From positions 15,656,001 to 15,720,000 of the forward strand of contig CM053154.1 in assembly GCA_028571685.1 (NCBI GenBank): a stretch of DNA of 64,000 bases, written 5' to 3'. The position numbers and the translations under genes are program-made. The notes below the pieces were generated by a model. The model had not been told where the DNA came from and made no database searches. It was given only the letters and a program-made list of their open reading frames with translations. Shown here piece after piece: positions 55,321-64,000 of the stretch. Within the stretch, counting starts at the first letter, position 1; each line of letters opens with the position of its first letter. Source of the stretch: Heterohyrax brucei (taxonomy: Eukaryota; Chordata; Mammalia; Hyracoidea; Procaviidae).

Positions 55321-55740
55321 GGTGCTGGTGGCAAACCCTCTGTTTATGGAGTAGGTGGTAGGGATTACTGGCCTCTTCCTACAGAGAATAGAGTGATACT
55401 CTATTTCCCAACTTCCTTTTCAGGTAGGTGGGGCTACATGACTGAATTCTGGCCAATGCATCTGGAAAGGAAAGGCTGTACATCAGTTCCCATCCTACCT
55501 ATAAGAGCCCATGTATAATCTACATGCCTTCCCTTCTGTGATCAGATGTGGACAGTCACATGTAAGGCTGTATGCTGATGTTGGCAGACCCACAAGATGG
55601 AAAGAACCTGGGCTCCCTGCTTGGAGGAAATCCATCCATCAATCACCCAACCTCTGTTTGGACTTTACCTGAGGAAAAAAATAAGCTTCTGCTGTTTGAA
55701 ACCACTGAAATTGCAGCAACTAACATTTCCTTCATTAATA

Positions 55741-56072
55741 TGAGGGCTGTCAATTAAGTTTGTGAACTTATCCTAGAAAAAGTGCTACATACCTCATTGC
55801 TGAATACCACTATGCTCACCTTCGAAATACTCCCCTTGGGAAGTCATGCACTGCCGTCAGTGCCCTTCAAAGCAATTTTGGAACTCTTTTCCTGGAATGG
55901 CCATCAGAGTTGTGTTGTACTACCCTTGATGTCCTGAATGTCATCAAAACGTTTTCCTTTCAGTACTTCCTTTATCTTCTGGTGAAGAAAGAAGTCACTG
56001 GGGGCCAGATCAGGTGGGTAGGGAGGGTGTTCCAATACAGTTATTTGTTTACTAGCTAAAAATTTCCTCACA
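55741..56072 (-). mobile_element. mariner DNA transposon, 3' half
   Basis: Inverted repeat end GAGGGCTGTCAATTAAGTTT at the left edge. On the minus strand the stretch 55960-56070 encodes the third catalytic region of mariner transposase (VRKFLASKQITVLEHPP, then PDLAPSDFFLHQKIKEVLKG). The 5' half is absent. The frame is broken after GSTTQL. Confidence 0.85.
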
Positions 56073-56285
56073 GACAGCTATACAATTAAGTTTGTAAACT
56101 TGCCACCGTCCACGATGGCCATTCCAGAAAGAGTTCCAAAGCTGCTTTGAAAGGTGGACTAGGCACTGGCATCAGTGCATAGCTTCCCAAGGAGAGTACT
56201 TCGAAGATCACCCTAGTGACAGTCAGCAAGGCGGTATGTAGCACTTAGAACAATTAAGTTCATGGACTTAATTGTCAGAGCTCAT
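56073..56285 (+). mobile_element. Internally deleted mariner (both terminal repeats)
   Basis: Left end ACAATTAAGTTTGTAAACTT and right end AATTAAGTTCATGGACTTAA are inverted copies of the same terminus. Between them lie only the last 140 or so bases of the transposase end (GATGGCCATTCCAGAAAGAG onward), homologous to the opposite strand of the adjacent copy at 55741-55925. Confidence 0.8.
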
Positions 56286-56289
56286 ACAC

Positions 56290-56925
56290 AGTATTTTATT
56301 AATCATGATTAATACTTCAGATATAGAATGTCTAATTCATTTCTCTTGCCAACCCCCAAATTATAAAAATTAATTGTTCAGGTCTTCATTCTGTTTTGGT
56401 GTAATTTTAATTTCAAAGAGCATTTTTCCCCCCTTAGTTCTGCAGGCAATCTGAGGCCATATGAAACTCCAGGGTTTAGTGAAAATTGACCTAAGCTTGC
56501 CTGGGTCCCTGGCTGAGGTAGGGGCACTCCATGCACTGGTTACACAGGAGACTCAAACGCCACAGGTAGATAGATTGGTGCTATTACCCAAACCCTGCTC
56601 TCCACCAGCCTCTGTTGCTTCTCATGCCTGAAATGACTGCAGGTAGAATACAGGCCCCACGGAAGGTAATAGAGCCCTGGCAGTCCTCCTGGCTACCTGC
56701 AGATACTGAGAGCCAAAGTGGGCTCCTGTGTGAAGATAATCCCACATCTCCTCAATTCATGTAGCATTACATGACACTGACTTAGCTTTGACTCTGAAAC
56801 CTTGAACGTTTGAAAATAAAAACCCTAGATTTGGAAGTTTCTAATCCAGTTGACAGAGGAGTTAAATATTGACACACATTTAGTCTTGATTCCAGCAGTC
56901 AGGTGACCTGACTCCAAGCTTCAGC
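56290..56925. other. Intergenic DNA, no feature recognised
   Basis: Mixed-composition DNA with no gene or repeat that I can name between the mariner pair and the tandem duplication. Confidence 0.45.
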
Positions 56926-56928
56926 AAG

Positions 56929-57197
56929 GAAAGAAAGTTTGTGGAACACCTGTGTGGCCAGATAACCAGCATATTAGCTAAAGGGAGTCTTCATTTACTT
57001 AGCCTTCTGAGACATCTGGCCTATCCTTTTAGCCAATTCAGCCTCCAGCCAGGGCCACCAAAGGGGAAGAAAGGCCACGGAACACCTGTTGGGCCAGATA
57101 ACTGACTTGTTCGATAGAATCTCATTTGCTTAACCTTCGGAGAGCCTGGCCTGCCCTCTTCGTCCAGTTCAGCCTACAGCCAGGGCCATCAAGAGTA
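56929..57197. repeat. 136-base tandem duplication, two units
   Basis: Units begin near 56929 and 57065. Matching landmarks 136 bases apart are GGAACACCTGT (56943/57079), GGCCAGATAAC, CAGCCAGGGCCA. Divergence is roughly a fifth to a quarter of positions, so the duplication is old. Confidence 0.85.
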
Positions 57198-57439
57198 GGA
57201 GAGCCTGCTGATGTGAGGAGGCCAAACTGCCCGAGCAAAAGAACACCGCTGTGATCTGGGCCTTGCAATTGCTCCAAACCTTCCGAAGCAACTATCCTGC
57301 AAATGCGGGGGAACTAGTTCATCCTGAAATTATAGTTAGCTCCCTATTACACACGTAGATGGTATGCTGTGTGCATTAGAAGAACAAGCACCCTAAGATT
57401 TTATAGAATTAATTCCTGGTGTTAAGTACATTGTAACAT

Positions 57440-57570
57440 TTTTGCAGTGAATCTCCCACAGAACCTGTGAAGGAGTTAGCTACTCTTCTTATGAGGATAG
57501 AGAAACTCAGAGAAACTTGCCCAGAGCCACACAGTTGGTAAGTGGCAGAGCAGAGTCTGGAAGGGCAAAG
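57440..57570 (-). repeat. MIR SINE
   Basis: Antisense MIR core: GATAGAGAAACTCAGAGAAA, CTTGCCCAGAGCCACACAGT, TGGTAAGTGGCAGAGCAGAG. Confidence 0.7.
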
Positions 57571-58039
57571 CTTCCCATCATCCCCAGATGACTTGTTTGT
57601 GTCCAAGCACAAGAGACTATCTCACCAGACGCTGTGAATCCAGCACGGATCTAAAAACTGGTCAAGAACGGCCACAGCTGGAGGTGTTTTAATGTGCATA
57701 CGTGCTTGTAAACAGTGTGTTTGTTTGGCACATGTGGGTGTGCAACACAAGGTGTCCACTTTCTAAAACACATTTACACACATATTTTTGTTGTGTTGTT
57801 TTATTTATGTTTTGATTCCATACTACTAATGCTGCAAAAGGAAACCTGACCCAACAGATACACAACTTTTGTGAAATTGATTACAGCAACTCTTTCCTTT
57901 CTGGGCTACCATGGTAGCTTTCTAACTGTTCTTCTTGCTCTCAGTCTGTCCTCTCTCTTCCCTGCCAGACAGACAGTTCTAAAATGTGGATTGGTCATAC
58001 CACCATCTTTCTCGAAACCCTGGTCCCTTTCCCACACCC

Positions 58040-58135
58040 CATGCTTTCTAGGTCAACACTGCCCAACAGAAGTGTAATACAAGTCACAAAAATAATTGTA
58101 AAATTTCTGGTAGTCACGTTTAAAAAGTAAAAAAG
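58040..58135 (+). repeat. Possible short DNA-transposon relic
   Basis: ACTGCCCAACAGAAGTGTAA, AATTGTAAAATTTCTGGTAG and TCACGTTTAAAAAGTAAAAA resemble a common mammalian MER-type element; the family is uncertain. Confidence 0.35.
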
Positions 58136-58158
58136 AAAAAAGGTGAAGTCAATTAAAA

Positions 58159-60893
58159 TTTTTTTTTTATTGTGATTTAGGTGAAAGTTTATAAGGCAAA
58201 TTAGTTTCCTGTTCCAAAAATTTATACGCAAATTGTTTTGTGACATCAGTTGCAATTCCTGGAATGTGTCAGCACTCTCCCCCCGCCATTGCTATCCCAG
58301 GTCCCCAGTGTTCATTTATCCAGTTTTCCTGTCTCTTCCTCCCTTCTCGTCGTTGCTTTCAGGCAGGTGTTACCACTTGGCTTTGCATGTGTGATGAAAC
58401 TAAGAAGTACATGCCTCAAGTGCATTATTTTAGCACTGTCTAATCTTTGGCTAGAAACCCTGGCAGCATAGTGGTTAGGTCCTGTGTCTGCTAACCATGA
58501 GATCAGCAGTTCAAATCCTCCAGGCGCTTCTTAGAAACTCTGTGGAGCAGTTCTACCCTGTCCTGTAGGATTGCTGTGATTCGGAATTGACTCAGACAGC
58601 AGTGGGTTAATCTTTGGCTGAAAGATGACTTAGGAAGTAGCTTCATTTCTGAGTTATTAGGGTGTTTGGTGTCCATTGTCTCAGTGGGTTCCTCCAGTCA
58701 CTGCCAGATCAGTAAGTCTGGTCATTTTGGCAAACTTGAACTTCATTCTGTGTTTTACTCCTGGTCTGTCTGGGACCCTGTTTTGTGATCCCTGTCACCT
58801 ACCTGTTGGTGGTGGTAGCCAGGTACCATCAAGATCTGGGCTCAGGCTGGAAGAGCACGTGGTATATGTGGTCCACTAGTCCCTTGGGTTAATATTTTCC
58901 TTGTGTCTTTGGTTTTCTTCATTTACCTTTGATTGAATAGGATAGGACCAATGGACGTATCTTAGATGCCACTCACAAGCTTTTAAGAGCCCAGATACTA
59001 CTCTCCAAAATGGGATGTAGAACATTTTATGAGCTGTGCTATGCCACCTGACCTAGAAGTCCCCTGAGGTGATGGTCTCCAGTCCTTTGTCCCACTAACT
59101 CTTTCCCTCAAGGTATTTGTGTCTAGGAAGCTTCCATGACTTTGCCTTTGTCAAGTTGTGCTGACTTCCCCATATTGTGTGTTGTCTTGCCTTTCACCAA
59201 AGTTAATACTAGTCTATTATTTAGTTAGTGATTTCCTCTCTCTACCTCTACCTTTCCTTGTAATCATCAAAGATTGTCTCTTTTTGAGTGTAAATCTTTC
59301 TTTGCACTGTTGTAATACTGGTCTCATACGGTACTTGTCTTTTCATGACTGACTTATTTCACTTAGCATAACAACCTCCAGATTAATTCATCCACGTTAT
59401 GAGATATTTCATATGTTCACCATTGTTCTCGACCTTTGTGTAGCATCTCATCAGTGTACATACTATACTTTGTATATCAATTCATATGCTGTCAGACACT
59501 TAGACTGTTTCCATCTTTTTGCTATTGTGATTAAGGCTGTGATGAACATGGATGTTTATTCATATGACTGCTCTTATGTCTGTACCGCATACACCTAGGA
59601 GTGGAATTGATGGATTGTACAATATTTTTAGCTTAAAGAAGCATCATATTGTTTCCTGTAATGGTTGTAGCATTTTACATCCCCACCAGTTCCAACCTCC
59701 CTACAGCCTCTCTAACATTAGTTATTTGCTGTACTTTTTTTTTTTTTAGTGCTAGCAATGTGGAGACAAAATTATATCTCACTGTAGTTTTGATTTGCAT
59801 GTCTCTGTAGGCTAACGATCATGAGCATTTCCTCATGTGTCTGCTAGCTACCTACTCGTCTTCTTGGATGAGGTGTCCTTTTCCCATTTTTAATTGGATT
59901 ATTTTTCTTTTTGTTCTTGAGATATTGAACTATTTTACAGATTTTAGAGATTAGACCGTTGTTGGATATGTCATAACCAATTTATTTCTCTGGTCTGTAG
60001 GCACTCCTTTTTACCTTTTTTGAGAAGTCTTTTGATGGGCGTAGGGTCCTTCTGAATTCAAATCAACTTGACAGCATTGTGCTTTTAATGATCATGCATA
60101 TTTAATTTTTAGGAACTCCAGGTTACGTAGTTTATCTTCTGGTGTTTGTGCATTGTTAGTTATAACTTGTATTATATTTATGCCATGCATTAGGCCCCCT
60201 AGTGTTGTCCTTATTTATTCTTCCATAATCTTTTTCATTTTAGCTTTTATATTTAGGTCTTTGATCTATTTTGAGTTAGCTTTTGCATATAGAGTCCTGT
60301 TTCACTTTTATCTAGTTTTGTCAACATTATTTCTTTAAAAAAGACTCTTTTCACCTATTTAGTGGACTTTGGGCCTTTGTCAAAGATCAGCTAACCTTAG
60401 ACAAGTGAATTTATGTCTGGGTTATCAATTCTGTACCGTTCATCAGTGTGTCTGTCGTTGTACCAGTACCAGGCTGTTTTGATGACCATGGCTATATGTT
60501 AGGTTCTGAAATCAGGTAGGTGGTGTGACAGCTCCTATTTTGTTCTTTTTCTTCAGTAATGCTTTGTTTATCCAGGGCTTCTATCCTTTCCATATAAAGT
60601 TGGTGATTAGCTCTTTTACCCCATCAAAGAATGCTGTTGGTATTTGAGTGGATATTGCATCGTATTTGTAGATCGGTTTGGGTAGGATTGGCATGTAGAC
60701 AACGCTGAGTCTACCTATTCGTGATCATTGTATGTTTCTCCATTAATATAGGTCTCTTTGGGTTTCTGGCAATACTGTTTCGTAGTTTCCCTTCCATGGG
60801 TGTTTTATATTCCTGGTTAGGTTTATTCTTAAATATTATGTTAAAGTGCTGTTATAAATAGTGTTGTTTCCCTAATTTCATCTTTGAAATTTC
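58159..60893 (-). mobile_element. Old L1, 3' part (UTR and ORF2), interrupted
   Basis: Starts with a T run (antisense poly-A) at 58159, then antisense 3' UTR and, from about 59340, antisense ORF2 with many stops. It is interrupted by an AfroSINE (58456) and cut at 60893 by a younger L1. It resumes at 62352. Confidence 0.85.
58444..58620 (+). repeat. AfroSINE with target duplication in the old L1
   Basis: SINE 58456-58606 from GAAACCCTGGCAGCATAGTG to CGGAATTGACTCAGACAGCA. TAATCTTTGGCT occurs on both sides. Confidence 0.9.
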
Positions 60894-62351
60894 TTTTTTT
60901 TTTAATTTTTTGTTTAATATAACTGAGTGAAAATGTACATTCTCGTATAAATTTATATACCCACCTATATGCAGCTTCCACTGCTCTCCCTGCCCGGTGA
61001 CAGCACACTATTCCTCTCTGCTCCATACATGTCTCGTTCTCCCAACAGTCTCTTTTTTTTTTTCCCTCCTCTCCACCCACTCTCCTTCCTCCAGCCAGAG
61101 GTCAGCAGGATGACATCCTATAGATGTATAGAACCATAAAGTGCATCCAATATATGGTCACTGCATCACCAAGTCCAATCCACTCCTGTCCGAAGCGTAG
61201 ACCTCTGTTATGATTTATGGTCAAGGGCAGCATCAGGGCGAGGGGCCATGCTCCCAGGGGAACCCCGAAACCACTGGACCATCAATTGATGTCTCTTAGT
61301 GGGGATCTCAGGGTGCACCCCTTTTTATTCTTGTGTTGCCAGTGAGACTCAACTTAGTGAGCTCCATCGCGGCTATCACTGGTGGTGGCCGGGCACCATC
61401 CAGTTCTTCCGGTCCCAAGTCGATGTAGGCACCCACTGATGTGGGTCTCTTTGTCTTCTGGTTGTCTTTCCCCCATGTCATTTTGGTCCTCGGCGAGCAT
61501 CTGTTCCTGCTGAGTTGGGACCATCTGCTGTGCCCTCGGATGGCAGCTTGGCAGCTTTTAAGACCGCAGACGCCACTCACCAACGTGGGGTGCAGAGAGC
61601 CCTCTTAGCAAAACGCTAGTTGTGCCAATTGGCCTCGATTTCACCTAAGAGCATGGTCCCCTGCCCCCTGCCCCAGCTACTCTATCCTTGCAATATTGGG
61701 TTAAGATGGGAGGAGTACTCATGTTATGTTTAAGTCCACTTAATATTGTTCTTGTTTCTAATGTGTGCTATCACTGATTTCACCCAACCAGATACCTAGC
61801 AACTATCTAATCTAAACCCTCACCCCTCCTTCCCTCCCTCCCCTCCCTTGCAGCTGTCAAAGAGTCTTTTCTTCTATACACAAGTCTGTTTTTGAGATCT
61901 TATCGTAGCGGTCTCATACAATATTTGTCCTTTTGTCACTGACTACTTTCACTCAACATAATGTCTTCCAGTTGAAACCAGGTCATAAGATGTCATCGTT
62001 GTTCTTTATCATTGCATAGTGCTCCACTGAGTATATATACCATAGTTTACCTATCCATTCTTCTGTTGTTGGGCATCTGGGTTGATTCCATCTTTTTGCT
62101 ATCGTGGACTGTGCTGCGATAAACATTCTGGTGCATGTGTCCATTGGTGTGAAAGGCCTTGATTCTGTAGGATATATTCCAAGTAGTGGAATTACTGGGT
62201 CAAATGGTATATCAATATCCATTTTTTTAAGGAAGCACCAGATTGCTTTCCAAAGAGGCTGGACCATTTTCAACCCCACCAACAGTGTAGGAGGGTTCCA
62301 CTTTCTCCACAGCCTCTCCAGCATTTGTTGTTTTGTCATCTTTGAAATTTC
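60878..62351 (-). mobile_element. Younger L1 inserted into the old L1
   Basis: 60894-62335: antisense poly-A tract, 3' UTR and the end of ORF2, open over 61983-62339 (MVQPLWKAIWCFLKKMDIDI, then MDTCTRMFIAAQSTIAKRWN). The 16-base sequence TCATCTTTGAAATTTC is at both 60878-60893 and 62336-62351, an exact target duplication. Confidence 0.92.
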
Positions 62352-62625
62352 TATGTTGAGCTCTCCTTTTGCTTTTCTGTTGAATCTTTCTGTTAGTTAC
62401 AGTAGTTTTCTTGTGGAATCTTTGGAGTTCTCCATGTATAGTATCATATTAGCTGCAAGCAGGAGTAGTTTTACTTCTTTCTTTCTAATTTAGATACTAT
62501 CTTCCCTCCTTCCTTCATTCTTTCCTTCCTCCTTCCCCTTCTTCCCTCCCTCTCTTCCTTTTTTTTTGCCCTATTGCTCTATACTACAGTGTTAAGTAGG
62601 AGGGGTGATAAAGGGCATCCTTGCG
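62352..62625 (-). mobile_element. Old L1, continuation
   Basis: Antisense ORF2 resumes (TATGTTGAGCTCTCCTTTTG, CTTGTGGAATCTTTGGAGTT) and ends near GATAAAGGGCATCCTTGCGT. A CCTT-rich microsatellite lies inside it at about 62500-62565. Confidence 0.8.
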
Positions 62626-62629
62626 TGTA

Positions 62630-62664
62630 GTCAGTGTCTTAGGGTTCTGTAGAGAAACAGACCC

Positions 62665-62703
<39 letters not shown>

Positions 62704-62860
62704 ATGAGAGAGAGAGAGAGAGAGATTAATTGATTTACTTCAGAGAATTGTCTCACATAATTGTGGCAACTTATATGTCTGAAATCTGTAGGTCAGGCTT
62801 GCCCCTCAAGCTCCAGAGGTCAGACAACAGGGATTGAAGTCAAGTTCTGGCAAAATTTCT
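62630..62860 (+). repeat. Interspersed repeat around the microsatellite, family unresolved
   Basis: GGTTCTGTAGAGAAACAGAC before the microsatellite and CAGAGAATTGTCTCACATAA, GAAATCTGTAGGTCAGGCTT after it form a known mammalian repeat layout that I cannot name with confidence. Confidence 0.45.
62660..62727 (+). repeat. Compound GT/GA microsatellite
   Basis: About 32 bases of pure GT followed, after AAAATGA, by about 20 bases of GA. The purity suggests it is polymorphic. Confidence 0.92.
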
Positions 62861-64000
62861 ATACTTTCTGTACGTGGAACACACCCCAGAGAGATGAAGA
62901 TAAGTTAAGGATAACCTCAAGACACTGGAAGGCTAGAACACATTAGCTAATATGAGGAGAGCCATATGCCAGTGGAGCTGGTTTGGGGTTAGAGATCCAC
63001 AGTGCAGTTGGGACATGTTAAAGAGTAACGTTTATTAATGTCTAAGTGGAGATGGAGAGCATGTAGTTGTTCTGAACTTTATGAAAGAGGGCCAGCAAGA
63101 AACATAAACTTGCGATACACTGGATTTACTAATAGTTTAGAGCCAGTATATAAAGCCAATAATTCTAGATGCAATCACTTGAAAAGAGATATTCAAACAC
63201 TAAGCCTTGAGACACTACAGTGTTAAAAGCTATGGAAGTTAAGAAAAATCACCAACGACATTGAGAAGGAACATCCGGTCATCACGGGGGAGAACTAAGA
63301 GAAAGTCTTGTCACAGACTCAAAGAGCAGGAAGTGTTCAGAGGTGAGATGGTCAAAAGGCTCACAGGTAAGAGTGATAACTAATTATGGGAAGGGAGGCA
63401 TGAGTGAATACAGCATTTGGCCAAGTGAAGGTTGATTAAGATTGCTGTCTATTGTACTTACAGCGTTCGCTATGTCCTGCAGCACTGAATCGGGGACATG
63501 GATCATTTAGCTGACCACCAACTGGTCTCTGAAACTCAGAATCCTATGCCACACTTTAGCTTGATAATCATACTCTTCCCTGCTGTGAATACAGCTGGTG
63601 TTCTTCCCTACTGATCCCAGCACATCTTTTTCAGTCTGTGTTATGGATCACAAAATAGTCATTAACGGTGGAAACTCAGTGATAAATGAGACAAAAAGAA
63701 AAAAATGTGTCTTCTTCCTTATACCATGTGTGCCAGAGTCCACTTCCTACTCTGCACGTGAATGGGACCAGCCAGCCAAAACATGAGCTAGCTCTCTAGC
63801 ACACTCAGGGTAATAATTTCACATAGTATGACAATGAGTCGTATCCAACTCGACGACACTTGGCTTGGCAGTATGCCAATGACACTATGTAACAATCAAC
63901 AGTATTACTTGATAAGGAAATTTTGCTGATAGTTAATTCCTTTTTTTTCCCCTTTCTGAAAGTGATATCTATCATTATCATTGTGGCTGGTTTTACAGAC
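62860..64000. other. Right edge, no gene recognised
   Basis: Only a short SINE/RTE tail-like piece at about 63833-63870 (GAGTCGTATCCAACTCGACG). PNLIPRP3, the next gene of the cluster in other mammals, does not appear in the window. Confidence 0.45.

Noticed and set aside
61983-62339. 118-residue open frame on the minus strand
   Set aside because: It is the C-terminal end of L1 ORF2 in the younger L1 insertion.
53494-64000. PNLIPRP3 exons upstream of PNLIP
   Set aside because: No exon with lipase motifs was found on either strand; in other mammals the two genes lie tens of kilobases apart.
1-64000. CRISPR arrays, operons or bacterial signals
   Set aside because: The window is mammalian nuclear DNA with spliced genes and SINE/LINE content; no regular spaced repeats were seen.

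Overview
The window is nuclear DNA of an afrotherian mammal, most likely a paenungulate such as an elephant. It carries about forty copies or fragments of the tRNA-derived AfroSINE family, RTE-type LINE pieces typical of afrotherians, several L1 elements with a shared 3' UTR, and older MIR, L2 and mariner relics. All recognisable host exons are on the minus strand and belong to the pancreatic lipase cluster, so the genes read right to left.

Right half (35.2-53.1 kb): a complete pancreatic triglyceride lipase gene, PNLIP. A TATA box and short non-coding exon 1 lie near 53.04 kb. Twelve coding exons follow with correct splice sites and phases, totalling 1398 coding bases (465 residues plus stop), and an AATAAA signal lies at 35,173. 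The GHSLG nucleophile, the catalytic Asp and His, and the disulfide cysteines are present. Two lid residues and the usual N-glycosylation site differ from human.

Left half (2.4-17.7 kb): the next gene of the cluster, PNLIPRP1. Exons 1-12 can be identified in order, but the gene is a unitary pseudogene: five in-frame stops in exons 3, 5 and 11, frame-changing length differences in exons 5, 7 and 12, and a lost splice donor after exon 11. Exon 13 was not found. The order PNLIP then PNLIPRP1 matches other mammals, so this is the orthologous locus decayed in place. The product is an inactive lipase relative, and its loss has been reported repeatedly in herbivorous mammals.

Between and around the genes (17.8-35 kb, 53.2-64 kb) I see no further host gene. 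These parts are layered repeats: an RTE element with a twin-priming-type inversion (20.7-22.9 kb), a three-level nest of AfroSINEs (19.8-20.3 kb), a broken class I endogenous retrovirus-like element holding an L1 and SINEs (23.5-30.9 kb), an old L1 cut by a younger L1 with a 16-base target duplication (58.2-62.6 kb), two oppositely oriented mariner remnants (55.7-56.3 kb), a 136-base tandem duplication (56.9-57.2 kb), a 22-base minisatellite (19.0 kb) and several microsatellites. A near-perfect 24-base hairpin lies in the last PNLIP intron.

No undescribed system with its own genes was found. The most informative results are the PNLIPRP1 loss beside an intact PNLIP, and the insertion records that let events be ordered in time.
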